Shown here: positions 7,649 to 15,355 of the stretch, piece after piece
Numbering within the stretch: position 1 is the stretch's first letter
Layout of the letters: the number at the start of each line of letters is the position of its first letter
Assembly (NCBI GenBank): GCA_045661365.1
Contig: JAZRFL010000167.1
Span: forward strand, 1-20,874
Direction: 5' to 3'
DNA: 20,874 nt
Origin: UMGS1484 sp045661365
GTDB taxonomy: Bacteria; Bacillota; Clostridia; Oscillospirales; Acutalibacteraceae
Notes under the pieces: generated by a model
Told to the model about the DNA's origin: nothing
Seen by the model: only the letters and a program-made list of their open reading frames with translations
Database searches by the model: none
Program-made: the position numbers and the translations under genes

Positions 7649-9283
7649 ATGAAACAAAGGATAAACGGCGTCGAACTCAATCACGCCTTTACTGTGGGCT
7701 ACAGTAATCTTAAAAAGAATATGGCTTCGGTCAATGATCTTAATGTTTTCCCTGTTCCGGATGGCGATACCGGCACCAATATGGTGCACACGTTTGGTGG
7801 CGGTTTGGAGTCGGTGGACGGCAATATTGCCCACGTGGGCGATTATATGAAGCAGTTGTCTTATGCCATATTGTTGTCGGCAAGGGGAAATTCAGGGGTT
7901 ATTTTTTCTCAGTTTTTCCATGGGTTGGCGCGATCGTTTGACGGTAAAGAAACCATTACATTCGACGATTTGACCGACGGGTTTCGGTGCGCCACCGAAG
8001 ATGCCTATCGCTCGATTCTTTCCCCAACAGAGGGAACGATCCTAACCGTGATCCGTGAAACCACCGAGTTTTTGGAAATGCCCCATCAACAATACAATAC
8101 CTTTCAAGAAGGCATGCAAGCCATTATCGAGCAAATGAAAAACTCTCTTGCCAAAACCCCGGATTTGTTGGCGGTATTAAAGGAAGCCGGGGTGGTTGAC
8201 AGCGGTGGCGCAGGATTGGTTCATTTCTTTTCCGGCGTTCATGCGTATTTTTGCGGTGTCTCCATCGATGAGGCAGAGGGACTGGAACAAACCGTATCAA
8301 GCAAAGCGCGTGTTCATCATTTTGGTCCCGACAGCGATATGGAATATGGGTATTGTACTGAATTTATATTGCAATTGATGCATGCCAAAACCGATATCAC
8401 CGCTTTTTCTCAGCAAGAATTCATTGCCCCCTTGCAAGAAATGGGGGATTCAATTGTTGTGGTGACCAATGACACCATTGTCAAGGTTCACGTTCATACG
8501 TTTACGCCCGAAAAGGTCTTGGCATATGCCAGACAGTTTGGTGAATTTGTTACCCTCAAGATTGAAAATATGTCGGTTCAGCATAGTGAAAATCAAGAAA
8601 CGGTTGCCAAGGAAAAGGTAAAATATGCTATTGTTGCCGTTGCATCCGGCAAAGGCATTATCGATTATTTTTATGGAATCGGTGCTACCGTTGTGATTGA
8701 TGGGGGACAAACCAACAATCCTTCGGTGGAAGATTTTATTGATGCTTTTTCACACTATGATGCGGAGCATATTATTGTACTGCCAAACAACAGCAATATT
8801 ATTTTCACAGCCAATCAAGCGGCTGAGATGTATAGCGGAGCGGATGTTCGTGTGATTCCTACGAAATCCATTGTCGAAGGATATTCGGCTCTTTCTATGA
8901 TGAATCTGTGGTGCGACACGGTAGAAGAACTGATCGAAGATATGAGTTCAGGTCTTTCTACGGTGACAACCGCTTACGTTACCACCGCTACTCGCAATAC
9001 TACAATGAACGGCGTGGAAGTTGTTCAGGGAAATTATATTGGATTGGTGGACAAGGAAATTGTGGGTTGCGATACAGACCGTGTGCAGTTGGCAGGTCAA
9101 GTGATCCATAAGGTGATGCAAGAGCAGGAAAAAGAGGTTATTATTGCTTTTTACGGAGCCGACGTGTCTGTTGGTGAAGCGGAGGCGTTTTGTGAGGAGT
9201 TAAGGGAAAAATATCCTTTGGCGGACGTAGGCTTTATTGAAGGCAAGCAAGAGATTTACGATTATATTATTTCGTTGGAATAG
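7649..9283 (+). CDS. fakA: Fatty acid kinase FakA (DAK2 domain, YloV-type)
   Basis: A 544-residue protein of the usual FakA length. The N-terminal DAK2 kinase domain carries VPDGDTGTNM (residues 36-45; Asp residues bind the Mg-ATP), RGNSGVI (79-85) and VVDSGGAGL near 190. The middle and C-terminal regions carry the YloV signatures IDGGQTNNPSVEDF and LPNNSNIIF, followed by IPTKSIVEGYSAL. FakA phosphorylates a fatty acid held by FakB to give acyl-phosphate, which PlsX turns into acyl-ACP or which is used directly for glycerol-3-phosphate acylation. Two bases separate it from the second fakB; a GAGGGG at 7632-7637 is somewhat far but usable. All catalytic motifs look intact. Confidence 0.93.
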   Translation: MKQRINGVELNHAFTVGYSNLKKNMASVNDLNVFPVPDGDTGTNMVHTFGGGLESVDGNIAHVGDYMKQLSYAILLSARGNSGVIFSQFFHGLARSFDGKETITFDDLTDGFRCATEDAYRSILSPTEGTILTVIRETTEFLEMPHQQYNTFQEGMQAIIEQMKNSLAKTPDLLAVLKEAGVVDSGGAGLVHFFSGVHAYFCGVSIDEAEGLEQTVSSKARVHHFGPDSDMEYGYCTEFILQLMHAKTDITAFSQQEFIAPLQEMGDSIVVVTNDTIVKVHVHTFTPEKVLAYARQFGEFVTLKIENMSVQHSENQETVAKEKVKYAIVAVASGKGIIDYFYGIGATVVIDGGQTNNPSVEDFIDAFSHYDAEHIIVLPNNSNIIFTANQAAEMYSGADVRVIPTKSIVEGYSALSMMNLWCDTVEELIEDMSSGLSTVTTAYVTTATRNTTMNGVEVVQGNYIGLVDKEIVGCDTDRVQLAGQVIHKVMQEQEKEVIIAFYGADVSVGEAEAFCEELREKYPLADVGFIEGKQEIYDYIISLE

Positions 9284-9292
9284 GGAATTACA

Positions 9293-10270
9293 ATGGAAAA
9301 AATTGTTTTTGACATTTACGGTGCCGATGCCGGCCCGGAAATTATTGTAAAAGGCGTGGCAAATGCAGTCAAAACCGAATCAATCTTTCCTGTTTTGGTA
9401 GGGGATTCGGATTTGATTCATACCGTTATGCAAGATTGTAACGTCACATCGTCAGAGTATGAAGTGATTCATACGACCGAATACATCAGCCATACCGATT
9501 CTCCCGCATGCATTTTTGGCGGTCGGGACAACAGCTCTATGGCATTGTCTCTAAAACGGTTGAAATCAGATGATCAATGCGTTGCCATGGTCTCGGCAGG
9601 AAATACAGGGGCTTTGTTGGTTGGTTCCATTTGTCGGTTGGGTCTTTTTGCGGGACTGAAAACACCGGCTTTAAGTTGTGCTTTGCCCTGCAACGGTGAC
9701 CATTTGATTTGTTTGGTTGACTGCGGCGCAAATATGGATTGCTCGGTCAATGATTTTGTAAACTATGCCAAAATGGGGAATGTGTTTTCAAAATGCTGTT
9801 GCGGTGTGGAATCTCCCCGTGTTGGGATTATGTCGGTTGGACGAGAGGAAGGCAAAGGAACAGCATTTACCCTAAAAGCATTTGAACAATTAAAACAACT
9901 CCCGTTGAATTTTATCGGTAATTTAGAGGGCGGAGATATGGTTTCCGATTATGCTGACGTAGTGATTACAGATGGCTTTTCGGGAAATCTTCTTTTGAAA
10001 AACACCGAAGCGGCAGGGAAGAAAGCAATGGCTTTGGTGGAACAATTTGCAGGTGAAAATCCGGAGTTGATCGCCCGCATTCGGCAAGCCTTATGGAACA
10101 CCTTCGACTTTAATTCACAAGGTGCCGCAACCTTTTTGGGAACTAAAAAGACTGTGGTCAAAATGCATGGTTGTGCCAACCAAGACACGACAGTTTCTAC
10201 TGTGCAGCAAGTATTACGGTTAGAGCGGGCAGGATTTATTGAGCAAATGGCAATTGCTTTGTCAGAATAA
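9293..10270 (+). CDS. plsX: Phosphate acyltransferase PlsX-like protein
   Basis: A 325-residue protein close to normal PlsX length. Family motifs are SAGNTGALLVG (residues 101-111), VDCGANMDC and GNLEGGDMVSDYADVVITDGFSGN near 207-230. PlsX interconverts acyl-ACP and acyl-phosphate in phospholipid synthesis. The N-terminal D-A-M-G-G-D of typical PlsX is here D-I-Y-G-A-D (residues 7-12), and the following residues are also unusual, so this may be a second, specialised PlsX rather than the one beside acpP or fapR. As last gene of the operon, 9 bases behind fakA and followed by a terminator, it should accept acyl-phosphate from the FakA/FakB pair. It links uptake of fatty acids to the membrane-lipid pathway. 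Confidence 0.87.
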   Translation: MEKIVFDIYGADAGPEIIVKGVANAVKTESIFPVLVGDSDLIHTVMQDCNVTSSEYEVIHTTEYISHTDSPACIFGGRDNSSMALSLKRLKSDDQCVAMVSAGNTGALLVGSICRLGLFAGLKTPALSCALPCNGDHLICLVDCGANMDCSVNDFVNYAKMGNVFSKCCCGVESPRVGIMSVGREEGKGTAFTLKAFEQLKQLPLNFIGNLEGGDMVSDYADVVITDGFSGNLLLKNTEAAGKKAMALVEQFAGENPELIARIRQALWNTFDFNSQGAATFLGTKKTVVKMHGCANQDTTVSTVQQVLRLERAGFIEQMAIALSE

Positions 10271-10272
10271 AT

Positions 10273-10315
10273 AAAAAGAGACCGTAAAAACCGACGGCTT
10301 TTACGGTCTCTTTTT
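10273..10315. terminator. Bidirectional intrinsic terminator after plsX
   Basis: A perfect 17-base inverted repeat (10273-10289 with 10299-10315) with core GAGACCGT/ACGGTCTC and A/T tracts on both sides. It separates the fak-plsX operon from the convergent glycosyltransferase gene and can serve both. Confidence 0.92.
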
Positions 10316-10321
10316 TAACAA

Positions 10322-11344
10322 TTAAACGCGCGATGCGGTGGCAATAAAGGTGAATTTCAGCAAAAAGTATCGCAAAGGAATACAGAAGATATAAGCACAA
10401 TTAAATGCAACTACAAGCGGTAGACCGGGCGTTGCCAACATCATCATACCGCACATAAGAGAATAAACGAAATAACATATAACGGTGTATACCAATGTCG
10501 ATATGTAATCACTAAAGGGTGTTTGCTTGAAAAAAATCAGTTTATTCAATAAAAAAACAATGAGATAAGACAACCCACCGGCGCTGGCTATGGCAAATGA
10601 AATGTATTCCGTTCCTCCGAACAGATCAAAACCAAGCAATAGCAATTCTACTGCCGCAAAGGAAAAGAGAGTGGCACCTGCTAACGCAAATAAACTGCGG
10701 TAAATACGCAGGGTGTCCCGAATCGGATGAAAATGGGAGGAACTGTTGTTTTCTATGTAAATGGCATCCATTGGTAATGTGGTGATTTTGATGCCCATTT
10801 TGCTGGCGTAATATAATACGTTCATTTCGTAATCGTAATTGTTGCGCTGAACAGTGACCAACCAATCCAAATGCTTACGGTCAAATCCCCGTAACCCCGA
10901 TTGATTGTCGGACAAATATCGATTGGTCAACAACGCGTATACAACACGGGAGAGCCAATTCCCGAACTTGGAACGAAAAGGAGCTTCTCGATTGGGGCGA
11001 CGAACGGTCAGCACGAAAGAGTGCCCTGCTTCCAACTGTTGCTGTACACGCATGACGTCTTGCGGGCAATGTTGACCATCGGCGTCGCAAGTGATAAATG
11101 AACGGCATTCCGGCAGGTGTTCCCGTATATATTTCATGCCTGCTTTCAAAGCAGCACCTTTGCCGCAATTGTTTGGTAACGTTACAATATGGGCACGCGA
11201 AGCTACGTTCTCAAAAATCCCTTTGTATGACTCGCCGCTGCCATCGTCCACAACCACCAAAGTAAATCCCAAATCTTTTAACTGTTGGGTTAATTCAATT
11301 AGCTTACCGTCCGGTTCGTAGGCGGGAATTAAAACTACGTTCAT
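10322..11344 (-). CDS. GT2 glycosyltransferase with C-terminal GtrA membrane domain
   Basis: A 340-residue protein. Residues 1 to about 210 are a family 2 glycosyltransferase of the dolichyl-phosphate-sugar synthase kind: VVVDDGS (30-36) binds the nucleotide, DADG (87-90) is the DXD-type metal motif, and KGAALKAGM (62-70) is also typical. Residues from about 213 to 340 form a GtrA-type domain with about four membrane segments. Such fusions make an undecaprenyl- or polyprenyl-phosphate sugar and may move it across the membrane for decorating cell-wall polymers or lipids. It follows the membrane-anchored hydrolase by 15 bases, with GAGGGG ahead of the ATG, so the two form an operon. The sugar is not predictable. 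Confidence 0.88.
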   Translation of the reverse strand: MNVVLIPAYEPDGKLIELTQQLKDLGFTLVVVDDGSGESYKGIFENVASRAHIVTLPNNCGKGAALKAGMKYIREHLPECRSFITCDADGQHCPQDVMRVQQQLEAGHSFVLTVRRPNREAPFRSKFGNWLSRVVYALLTNRYLSDNQSGLRGFDRKHLDWLVTVQRNNYDYEMNVLYYASKMGIKITTLPMDAIYIENNSSSHFHPIRDTLRIYRSLFALAGATLFSFAAVELLLLGFDLFGGTEYISFAIASAGGLSYLIVFLLNKLIFFKQTPFSDYISTLVYTVICYFVYSLMCGMMMLATPGLPLVVAFNCAYIFCIPLRYFLLKFTFIATASRV

Positions 11345-11359
11345 GGAAACCCCTCACAG

Positions 11360-12310
11360 TCAATGGATGTTTTTTCGTAAAAAGTCATGGATTTGAGCGA
11401 TCAAACGATCATTGGCAGTACCGTCGTCGTCAAATAAGAGATCGGTGTGACCGTCATGTCCGTCGAGAGAGTGCAAAATATATTCAACCTTTGGATTACC
11501 GATCTCATTTTTATAAGAAATAATGGAATAACGGTCCATAGGAACTTGTTGATCATTGTCTCCGTGCACCAATAAAACAGGAACCGATGTTTTTGCAATG
11601 ACGTCATTGGCTCGCATATTAAGGGTGTCGACGTCAAATAATATGGATTGATATAGCCACAAAAAGCCGTAATTGGCATAAGCAAGGGGACCAACGTATT
11701 CCCTTGCGGCTCCTATTACGCCTTCCATGGCACTGTTGACACCGCTGACCGATACGACGGCGGCAATGTCAAAATCCGAAGCCAATGCACAACAGGCAGC
11801 ATATCCACCCTGGCTGTGCCCCAAAAGTACCAATTCATTATAACCGAAACGATTGCATTTTTCAACATAATTTATTGTGGCTTGCAGATCCAATAATTCT
11901 TGGGGGAAACCAACTGCAGAATCTCCCTGCGATGAGCAACACCCGGTTGCATCGAACACAAAGACTGACCACCCCAATGCCAGTAGTTCGTTGATTTGCC
12001 ATAAATAACTGTGAGAACAAGCGTGAAACCCGCTGACCCAAATGATTAACGTGTCTTGTTTGTCAGCCGCATTGCTTCGATAAAGATATCCGCTCAATTG
12101 GTTTTCACCCGACGGGTAACTGCTTTTCACCGCTTGATCTACCATGGGTTGTAACGTTGTGGGAATGGTTGCATTGACACATTCGTAGCGGTCAAAAATT
12201 GCATCATATATTATTTTGGTGGCGATCATAGATAAACTGCTGTAAATAAACAGTACGATCAAAATAATCATAAATACCTTTTTCCAACGTATTTTTTTGA
12301 AAGATATCAT
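11360..12310 (-). CDS. Membrane-anchored alpha/beta serine hydrolase
   Basis: A 316-residue protein with a basic N-terminus and one membrane segment (about residues 12-32), so the catalytic domain probably lies outside the membrane. GHSQG (164-168) gives the nucleophile Ser166, Asp253 (HGDND) is the likely acid, and His285 or His288 in DGHDGH the base. Family: S9/Hydrolase_4-type alpha/beta hydrolases. I prefer the ATG at 12310, because AAAGGTGG lies 8 bases ahead of it; the GTG at 12322 is part of that site. It is the first gene of an operon with the GT2-GtrA glycosyltransferase, so the substrate could be an acylated glycolipid or polymer, but this is a guess. It starts only 44 bases from the divergent lipase-like gene. 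Confidence 0.82.
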   Translation of the reverse strand: MISFKKIRWKKVFMIILIVLFIYSSLSMIATKIIYDAIFDRYECVNATIPTTLQPMVDQAVKSSYPSGENQLSGYLYRSNAADKQDTLIIWVSGFHACSHSYLWQINELLALGWSVFVFDATGCCSSQGDSAVGFPQELLDLQATINYVEKCNRFGYNELVLLGHSQGGYAACCALASDFDIAAVVSVSGVNSAMEGVIGAAREYVGPLAYANYGFLWLYQSILFDVDTLNMRANDVIAKTSVPVLLVHGDNDQQVPMDRYSIISYKNEIGNPKVEYILHSLDGHDGHTDLLFDDDGTANDRLIAQIHDFLRKNIH

Positions 12311-12354
12311 TATTGTTACCACCTTTCTGTCGATATAATCAAAGGAGATGTATT

Positions 12355-13329
12355 ATGGCTTTGTCGGAGCAAAAACTTAATATTATCAACGAAGAAGCAT
12401 TCCCCTCTGCTATAGAGGAGGTTACGCGTGATCTAAATACATGTGGCCAAGTAGGCGAGTTTATGGGATGCAAGAAAATTCGCTTGCATTATAAATATTT
12501 TTTGGTGGAAAATTGTCGTGGGTCGGTTGTAATTGTGCATGGACTGAGTGAGTTTACCGAAAAGTTTTACGAATTGACCTATTACTTGATGCAACAAGGG
12601 TATAACGTTTTTGTGTATGATCAGCGAGGTCATGGGAATTCTCAACGTATGACCCCCAAACGAGATTTGTTGCACGTTGATCGTTTTGAGGATTACGTAA
12701 AAGATTTAGACCTTTTTATTGATACCGTGGTCACCCCTGCAAGTGATGCACCGTTGTATTTATACGCCCATTCTATGGGCGGTGGGATTGCGGCGCTATA
12801 TTTGTCAAAACATGGAAACAAGATAAAAAAAGCGGTGCTGTCAGCCCCTATGTTTCGTCCTATTGTCAAAAACGTTAACCCTACCGTTGCACGGTGGGGT
12901 GTGAAAACCGCCATGGTGTTTGTGGGGAAGAAACGGCAGTTTCCGTTGTCTCATGAATTTAATCCCGAAGCAAAATACAAGCCGGAATTCGACGATAGCC
13001 GCATGCGGTTTGAACACTACATGACTTTGCGCAGAAACAACGAGAATTATCAAACCACACCTATGAGCTTTGGCTGGGTGTGTGCTTCGTTGGATTTGCT
13101 CAGCCGCGTACTGAGCAGGCGAGTGGTAAAACGAATTACCACACCTATTTTACTGCTGAGCGGTGATCGAGACCGCGTGGTGGAATTGAAACCGCAATAT
13201 AAATTTGCACAAAAATGCGAAACTTGCAGTTTGAAACGATTTCCCAACGCTACCCATAGCTTGTTGACCTCTTGTGGGCCTTTGATGAAAGAGATCCTTC
13301 AGTCGATTTTAGCGTTTTATGGCTCTTGA
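12355..13329 (+). CDS. Monoglyceride-lipase/lysophospholipase-like alpha/beta hydrolase
   Basis: A 324-residue cytoplasmic-looking protein of the Hydrolase_4 (S33-like) family. HGLSEFTEKF (residues 62-71) is the oxyanion region, YDQRGHGNS (88-96) a hallmark of monoglyceride lipases and lysophospholipases, AHSMGG (138-143) gives nucleophile Ser140, Asp273 (GDRD) is the acid, and His301 (NATHSLL) the base. The ATG at 12355 has AAAGGAG seven bases ahead; the frame extends further upstream but only from a non-standard codon. The expected reaction is release of a fatty acid from a monoacylglycerol or lysophospholipid. Convergent with the lipid operon and separated from it only by a terminator, it could recycle lysolipids. 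The substrate is not proven by sequence. Confidence 0.85.
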   Translation: MALSEQKLNIINEEAFPSAIEEVTRDLNTCGQVGEFMGCKKIRLHYKYFLVENCRGSVVIVHGLSEFTEKFYELTYYLMQQGYNVFVYDQRGHGNSQRMTPKRDLLHVDRFEDYVKDLDLFIDTVVTPASDAPLYLYAHSMGGGIAALYLSKHGNKIKKAVLSAPMFRPIVKNVNPTVARWGVKTAMVFVGKKRQFPLSHEFNPEAKYKPEFDDSRMRFEHYMTLRRNNENYQTTPMSFGWVCASLDLLSRVLSRRVVKRITTPILLLSGDRDRVVELKPQYKFAQKCETCSLKRFPNATHSLLTSCGPLMKEILQSILAFYGS

Positions 13330-13360
13330 TTCAATTATATAAGAAAACCAAGCATTATGC

Positions 13361-13404
13361 AAGCAAAAATCCCACAGGGAGTGATCCGTGTGGGATTTTT
13401 GCTT
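13361..13404. terminator. Bidirectional intrinsic terminator
   Basis: A perfect 16-base inverted repeat (13361-13376 with 13389-13404), core ATCCCACA/TGTGGGAT, ends in A- and T-rich flanks. It lies between the convergent lipase-like gene and the LRAT gene and touches the first base of the latter's stop codon. Confidence 0.9.
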
Positions 13405-13814
13405 TATTTCGGTCGCGATAACTTACGGCGCAGATTCACGCGCACGTTGTCCAAAAAAGATGAACGACTTTCACCAAAGGCGCATTCGTTTACAAAATGT
13501 TCGCAATTGTGATGCAGAATATCATAGCCGCCTTCCCCTAATCGAGAGCGGGCTATACTTACCCGTTCTTGGGGCTCACGAATATGTTTTTGCTCTTCGC
13601 GTGTGGGATGACCGACCTCTAAATTGCCGCCTGCCAAAAATGTATAAACGTCGGAACTCAGTACCTTGATCTCATCAGCAGGGCGACCGGGATCGTTTGG
13701 TAAGCCAAACTGAATCACTTCCTGTTCGCTGACGAATATACCGTAATGGTAGTAAAAGCTTACTTTGGTTCGAATCAAATCGCCGCATTCGGGGGCGGTA
13801 TCAATCCAATTCAT
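13404..13814 (-). CDS. LRAT-type (NlpC/P60 superfamily) thiol acyltransferase-like protein
   Basis: A 136-residue protein with the LRAT/HRASLS layout. The first motif is HYGIFV with His23, and the Cys motif is HNCEHFVNE with Cys104 (NCEHF is the diagnostic LRAT motif). The second His of vertebrate HRASLS enzymes is replaced by Gln35 in EVIQFG; Gln is a plausible polar third residue in this superfamily. Known members move acyl groups through a thioester on the Cys, acting as phospholipases A or O-/N-acyltransferases. No signal peptide or long membrane segment is visible, though the Arg/Lys-rich tail (from 125) could touch membranes. Its ATG overlaps the stop of the acyl carrier protein gene (ATGA), so it is the last, translationally coupled gene of a five-gene lipid operon. 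The acyl acceptor is unknown. Confidence 0.83.
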   Translation of the reverse strand: MNWIDTAPECGDLIRTKVSFYYHYGIFVSEQEVIQFGLPNDPGRPADEIKVLSSDVYTFLAGGNLEVGHPTREEQKHIREPQERVSIARSRLGEGGYDILHHNCEHFVNECAFGESRSSFLDNVRVNLRRKLSRPK

Positions 13815-14053
13815 TGGTTGACCTTCTTTTCCACGCAGGTAATCACATCGTTTACCGTGGTGAGGCCAATGAAATCATCGTTAACGAATTTGATGCCGAA
13901 TTCTTCCTCCAAAGCCATGGCCATATACAACAAGCCGATGGAGTTGATTCCAATATCGTCCCGCAAATTAGATTGGGGTGTTATGGCCGAAATGTCTATA
14001 TCTCCCTCAAAAACGGCTTGACATACGTGAAGCATACGTTCAAAAGTGTTCAT
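13811..14053 (-). CDS. Acyl carrier protein (free-standing)
   Basis: An 80-residue protein of normal ACP size. The phosphopantetheine site is Ser38 in D-I-G-I-N-S-I-G (33-40), followed by the acidic helix MALEEEFGIKF (46-56). The usual D-S-L is N-S-I, so this is a specialised carrier rather than the housekeeping AcpP. The ATG at 14053 has AGGAGG at about 14061-14066 and overlaps the upstream stop by one base; the frame is open further upstream, but that part reads through the acyltransferase gene and is not coding. It sits between a PlsC-type acyltransferase and the LRAT gene, so it probably carries the acyl chain used by one or both. Confidence 0.9.
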   Translation of the reverse strand: MNTFERMLHVCQAVFEGDIDISAITPQSNLRDDIGINSIGLLYMAMALEEEFGIKFVNDDFIGLTTVNDVITCVEKKVNQ

Positions 14054-14703
14054 TATGATTCCTCCTGTTGGTTGATTGCGTTTTTGCAATGGTTTAGCTG
14101 CTGCATCAAAGCAGTAGAAATTGCTTTGATATCGGCTGTGCTGGGGATTTTCTTTTGACAATATGTTTGGGGCTCTATGGTTTCACCGATCACTACGATT
14201 TGACGGCTGTACCAGTGCTTTTTGGGATGAATGTGCATGGGAACAATGGGAACCCCCGCACGTAACGCCATGAGTACGGCGCCTGATTTTATGGTGTCTA
14301 TGTCGTCATCTTTGTTGATTCCGCCTTGAGGAAATACGGTAAGCAAATACCCTTGTTTTAGTTTGGTTACCGATTGATTGATCGCCTCAATATCCGCTTC
14401 TTGTCGGTTAATGCGGATGGCACCGGCACCTTTTAGCAAAGCGACACGCAACTTCCCTTGCATGACGATTTCGGCAACTAAAAAGTATAAACGCCGATAC
14501 CAAACGGTGGCACCTACAATAAACGGATCGGAAAACGAGGTGTGATTTGCGGCCAAGATAGCGCCGCCTTTTATCTTTTGTTTGTATTTTTTTCCGGTAG
14601 GGGTCAAGCGTTTCACCCGAAAGATTAGCAGCACGGGTGTAGAAATCAGCCGTGCTATATCCATGGGAATCTTTTTAAAAGAAAACAAACGATGCTGTTT
14701 CAT
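14053..14703 (-). CDS. PlsC-type 1-acylglycerol-3-phosphate acyltransferase-like protein (second)
   Basis: A 216-residue LPLAT-family protein. Block I is NHTSFSDP with catalytic His54 and Asp59 (H-x4-D), and block IV is VPIVPM (151-156). Block III, normally F-P-E-G, reads FPQGG (124-128), so the conserved Glu is Gln; this may change acceptor binding. Hydrophobic stretches near residues 15-30 suggest membrane attachment. It is 3 bases behind the first LPLAT gene and overlaps the ACP start, so all are made together. The reaction would be transfer of an acyl chain from acyl-ACP to a lysophosphatidate-like or other hydroxyl acceptor. The two copies are quite different in sequence and probably act in successive steps. 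Confidence 0.86.
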   Translation of the reverse strand: MKQHRLFSFKKIPMDIARLISTPVLLIFRVKRLTPTGKKYKQKIKGGAILAANHTSFSDPFIVGATVWYRRLYFLVAEIVMQGKLRVALLKGAGAIRINRQEADIEAINQSVTKLKQGYLLTVFPQGGINKDDDIDTIKSGAVLMALRAGVPIVPMHIHPKKHWYSRQIVVIGETIEPQTYCQKKIPSTADIKAISTALMQQLNHCKNAINQQEES

Positions 14704-14706
14704 TTT

Positions 14707-15354
14707 TCAATCAACCTTCTCTTGTTTTTTTGCTTCCAGGTGATCCTTTAGTTCGTAAACCTTTTCTTCCAATATACGGGTTAAGTGTTGCAATTGCTCT
14801 TCTTGTGATAAACCGTCTTTTTGATAAGCGGACAAAGAAAAGGGCTCGCCAACACAGACCGAAGCACGCTTCAGTATGCCGTAGTTCCCATCGGTGTATA
14901 CCGGTAAAATGGGAGCATCGGTGTGAAGTGCAATATAAGCCGTGCTGGTAGTAAACGGCCACGGTTTTCCATAGATCGGGAGACGGCCTTCGGGAAAGAT
15001 ACCCACGGTGCCTTTTCGGTCCAAAACTTCAATGGAGTCAGCAACAAAGGAAAATTCTTTTAATTCCCGTTCTACTTTAATGCCGCCCCAAGCCCGCAAC
15101 ATAAACGAAAACGCAGGGTTTTTGTTAAATAAAACTTCGGCAATTAAAAAGTGTATGGTTCGAAAAGGGAAAACGATCAAATATAACGCAAAATCCATGA
15201 GGGATTTGTGGTTGGAAACGATGATACACGGTTTGGGGATTTTTTTGTTCTTTTTATTAATGTGAACTACTTTGGGTTTGAACAACAAATAAGCAGGCAA
15301 AAAGCCGGTTAATTTGGTGAACCACACAAACAAATGAATAAACCAGTTTCTCAT
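14707..15354 (-). CDS. PlsC-type 1-acylglycerol-3-phosphate acyltransferase-like protein (first)
   Basis: A 215-residue LPLAT-family protein with intact motifs: block I SNHKSLMDF (His49, Asp54), block II-like GGIKVERE (90-97), block III FPEG (120-123) with Arg124, and block IV APILPVY (147-153). The N-terminal hydrophobic stretch (about 5-25) fits membrane attachment. It lies 1 base behind the ligase-carrier fusion gene, so the acyl chain loaded by the ligase is a likely donor. The Aas protein of Enterobacteria joins a PlsC domain to an AMP-forming acyl-ACP ligase; this operon has the same parts as separate genes plus dedicated carriers. The acceptor is unknown. Confidence 0.88.
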   Translation of the reverse strand: MRNWFIHLFVWFTKLTGFLPAYLLFKPKVVHINKKNKKIPKPCIIVSNHKSLMDFALYLIVFPFRTIHFLIAEVLFNKNPAFSFMLRAWGGIKVERELKEFSFVADSIEVLDRKGTVGIFPEGRLPIYGKPWPFTTSTAYIALHTDAPILPVYTDGNYGILKRASVCVGEPFSLSAYQKDGLSQEEQLQHLTRILEEKVYELKDHLEAKKQEKVD

Positions 15355-15355
15355 A

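Noticed and set aside
12311..12354. TATAAT at 12334-12339 as a promoter of the lipase-like gene
   Set aside because: Transcription would begin inside the ribosome binding site, and no -35 lies at the proper distance; probably chance.
13746..14158. Plus-strand open frames of 91 and 114 codons across the ACP gene
   Set aside because: Both are opposite to the clearly recognised ACP and LRAT genes and have no family features or ribosome binding site.
13811..14161. Longer 116-residue form of the ACP
   Set aside because: The extra 36 residues overlap the acyltransferase coding region, while the ATG at 14053 has an excellent AGGAGG.
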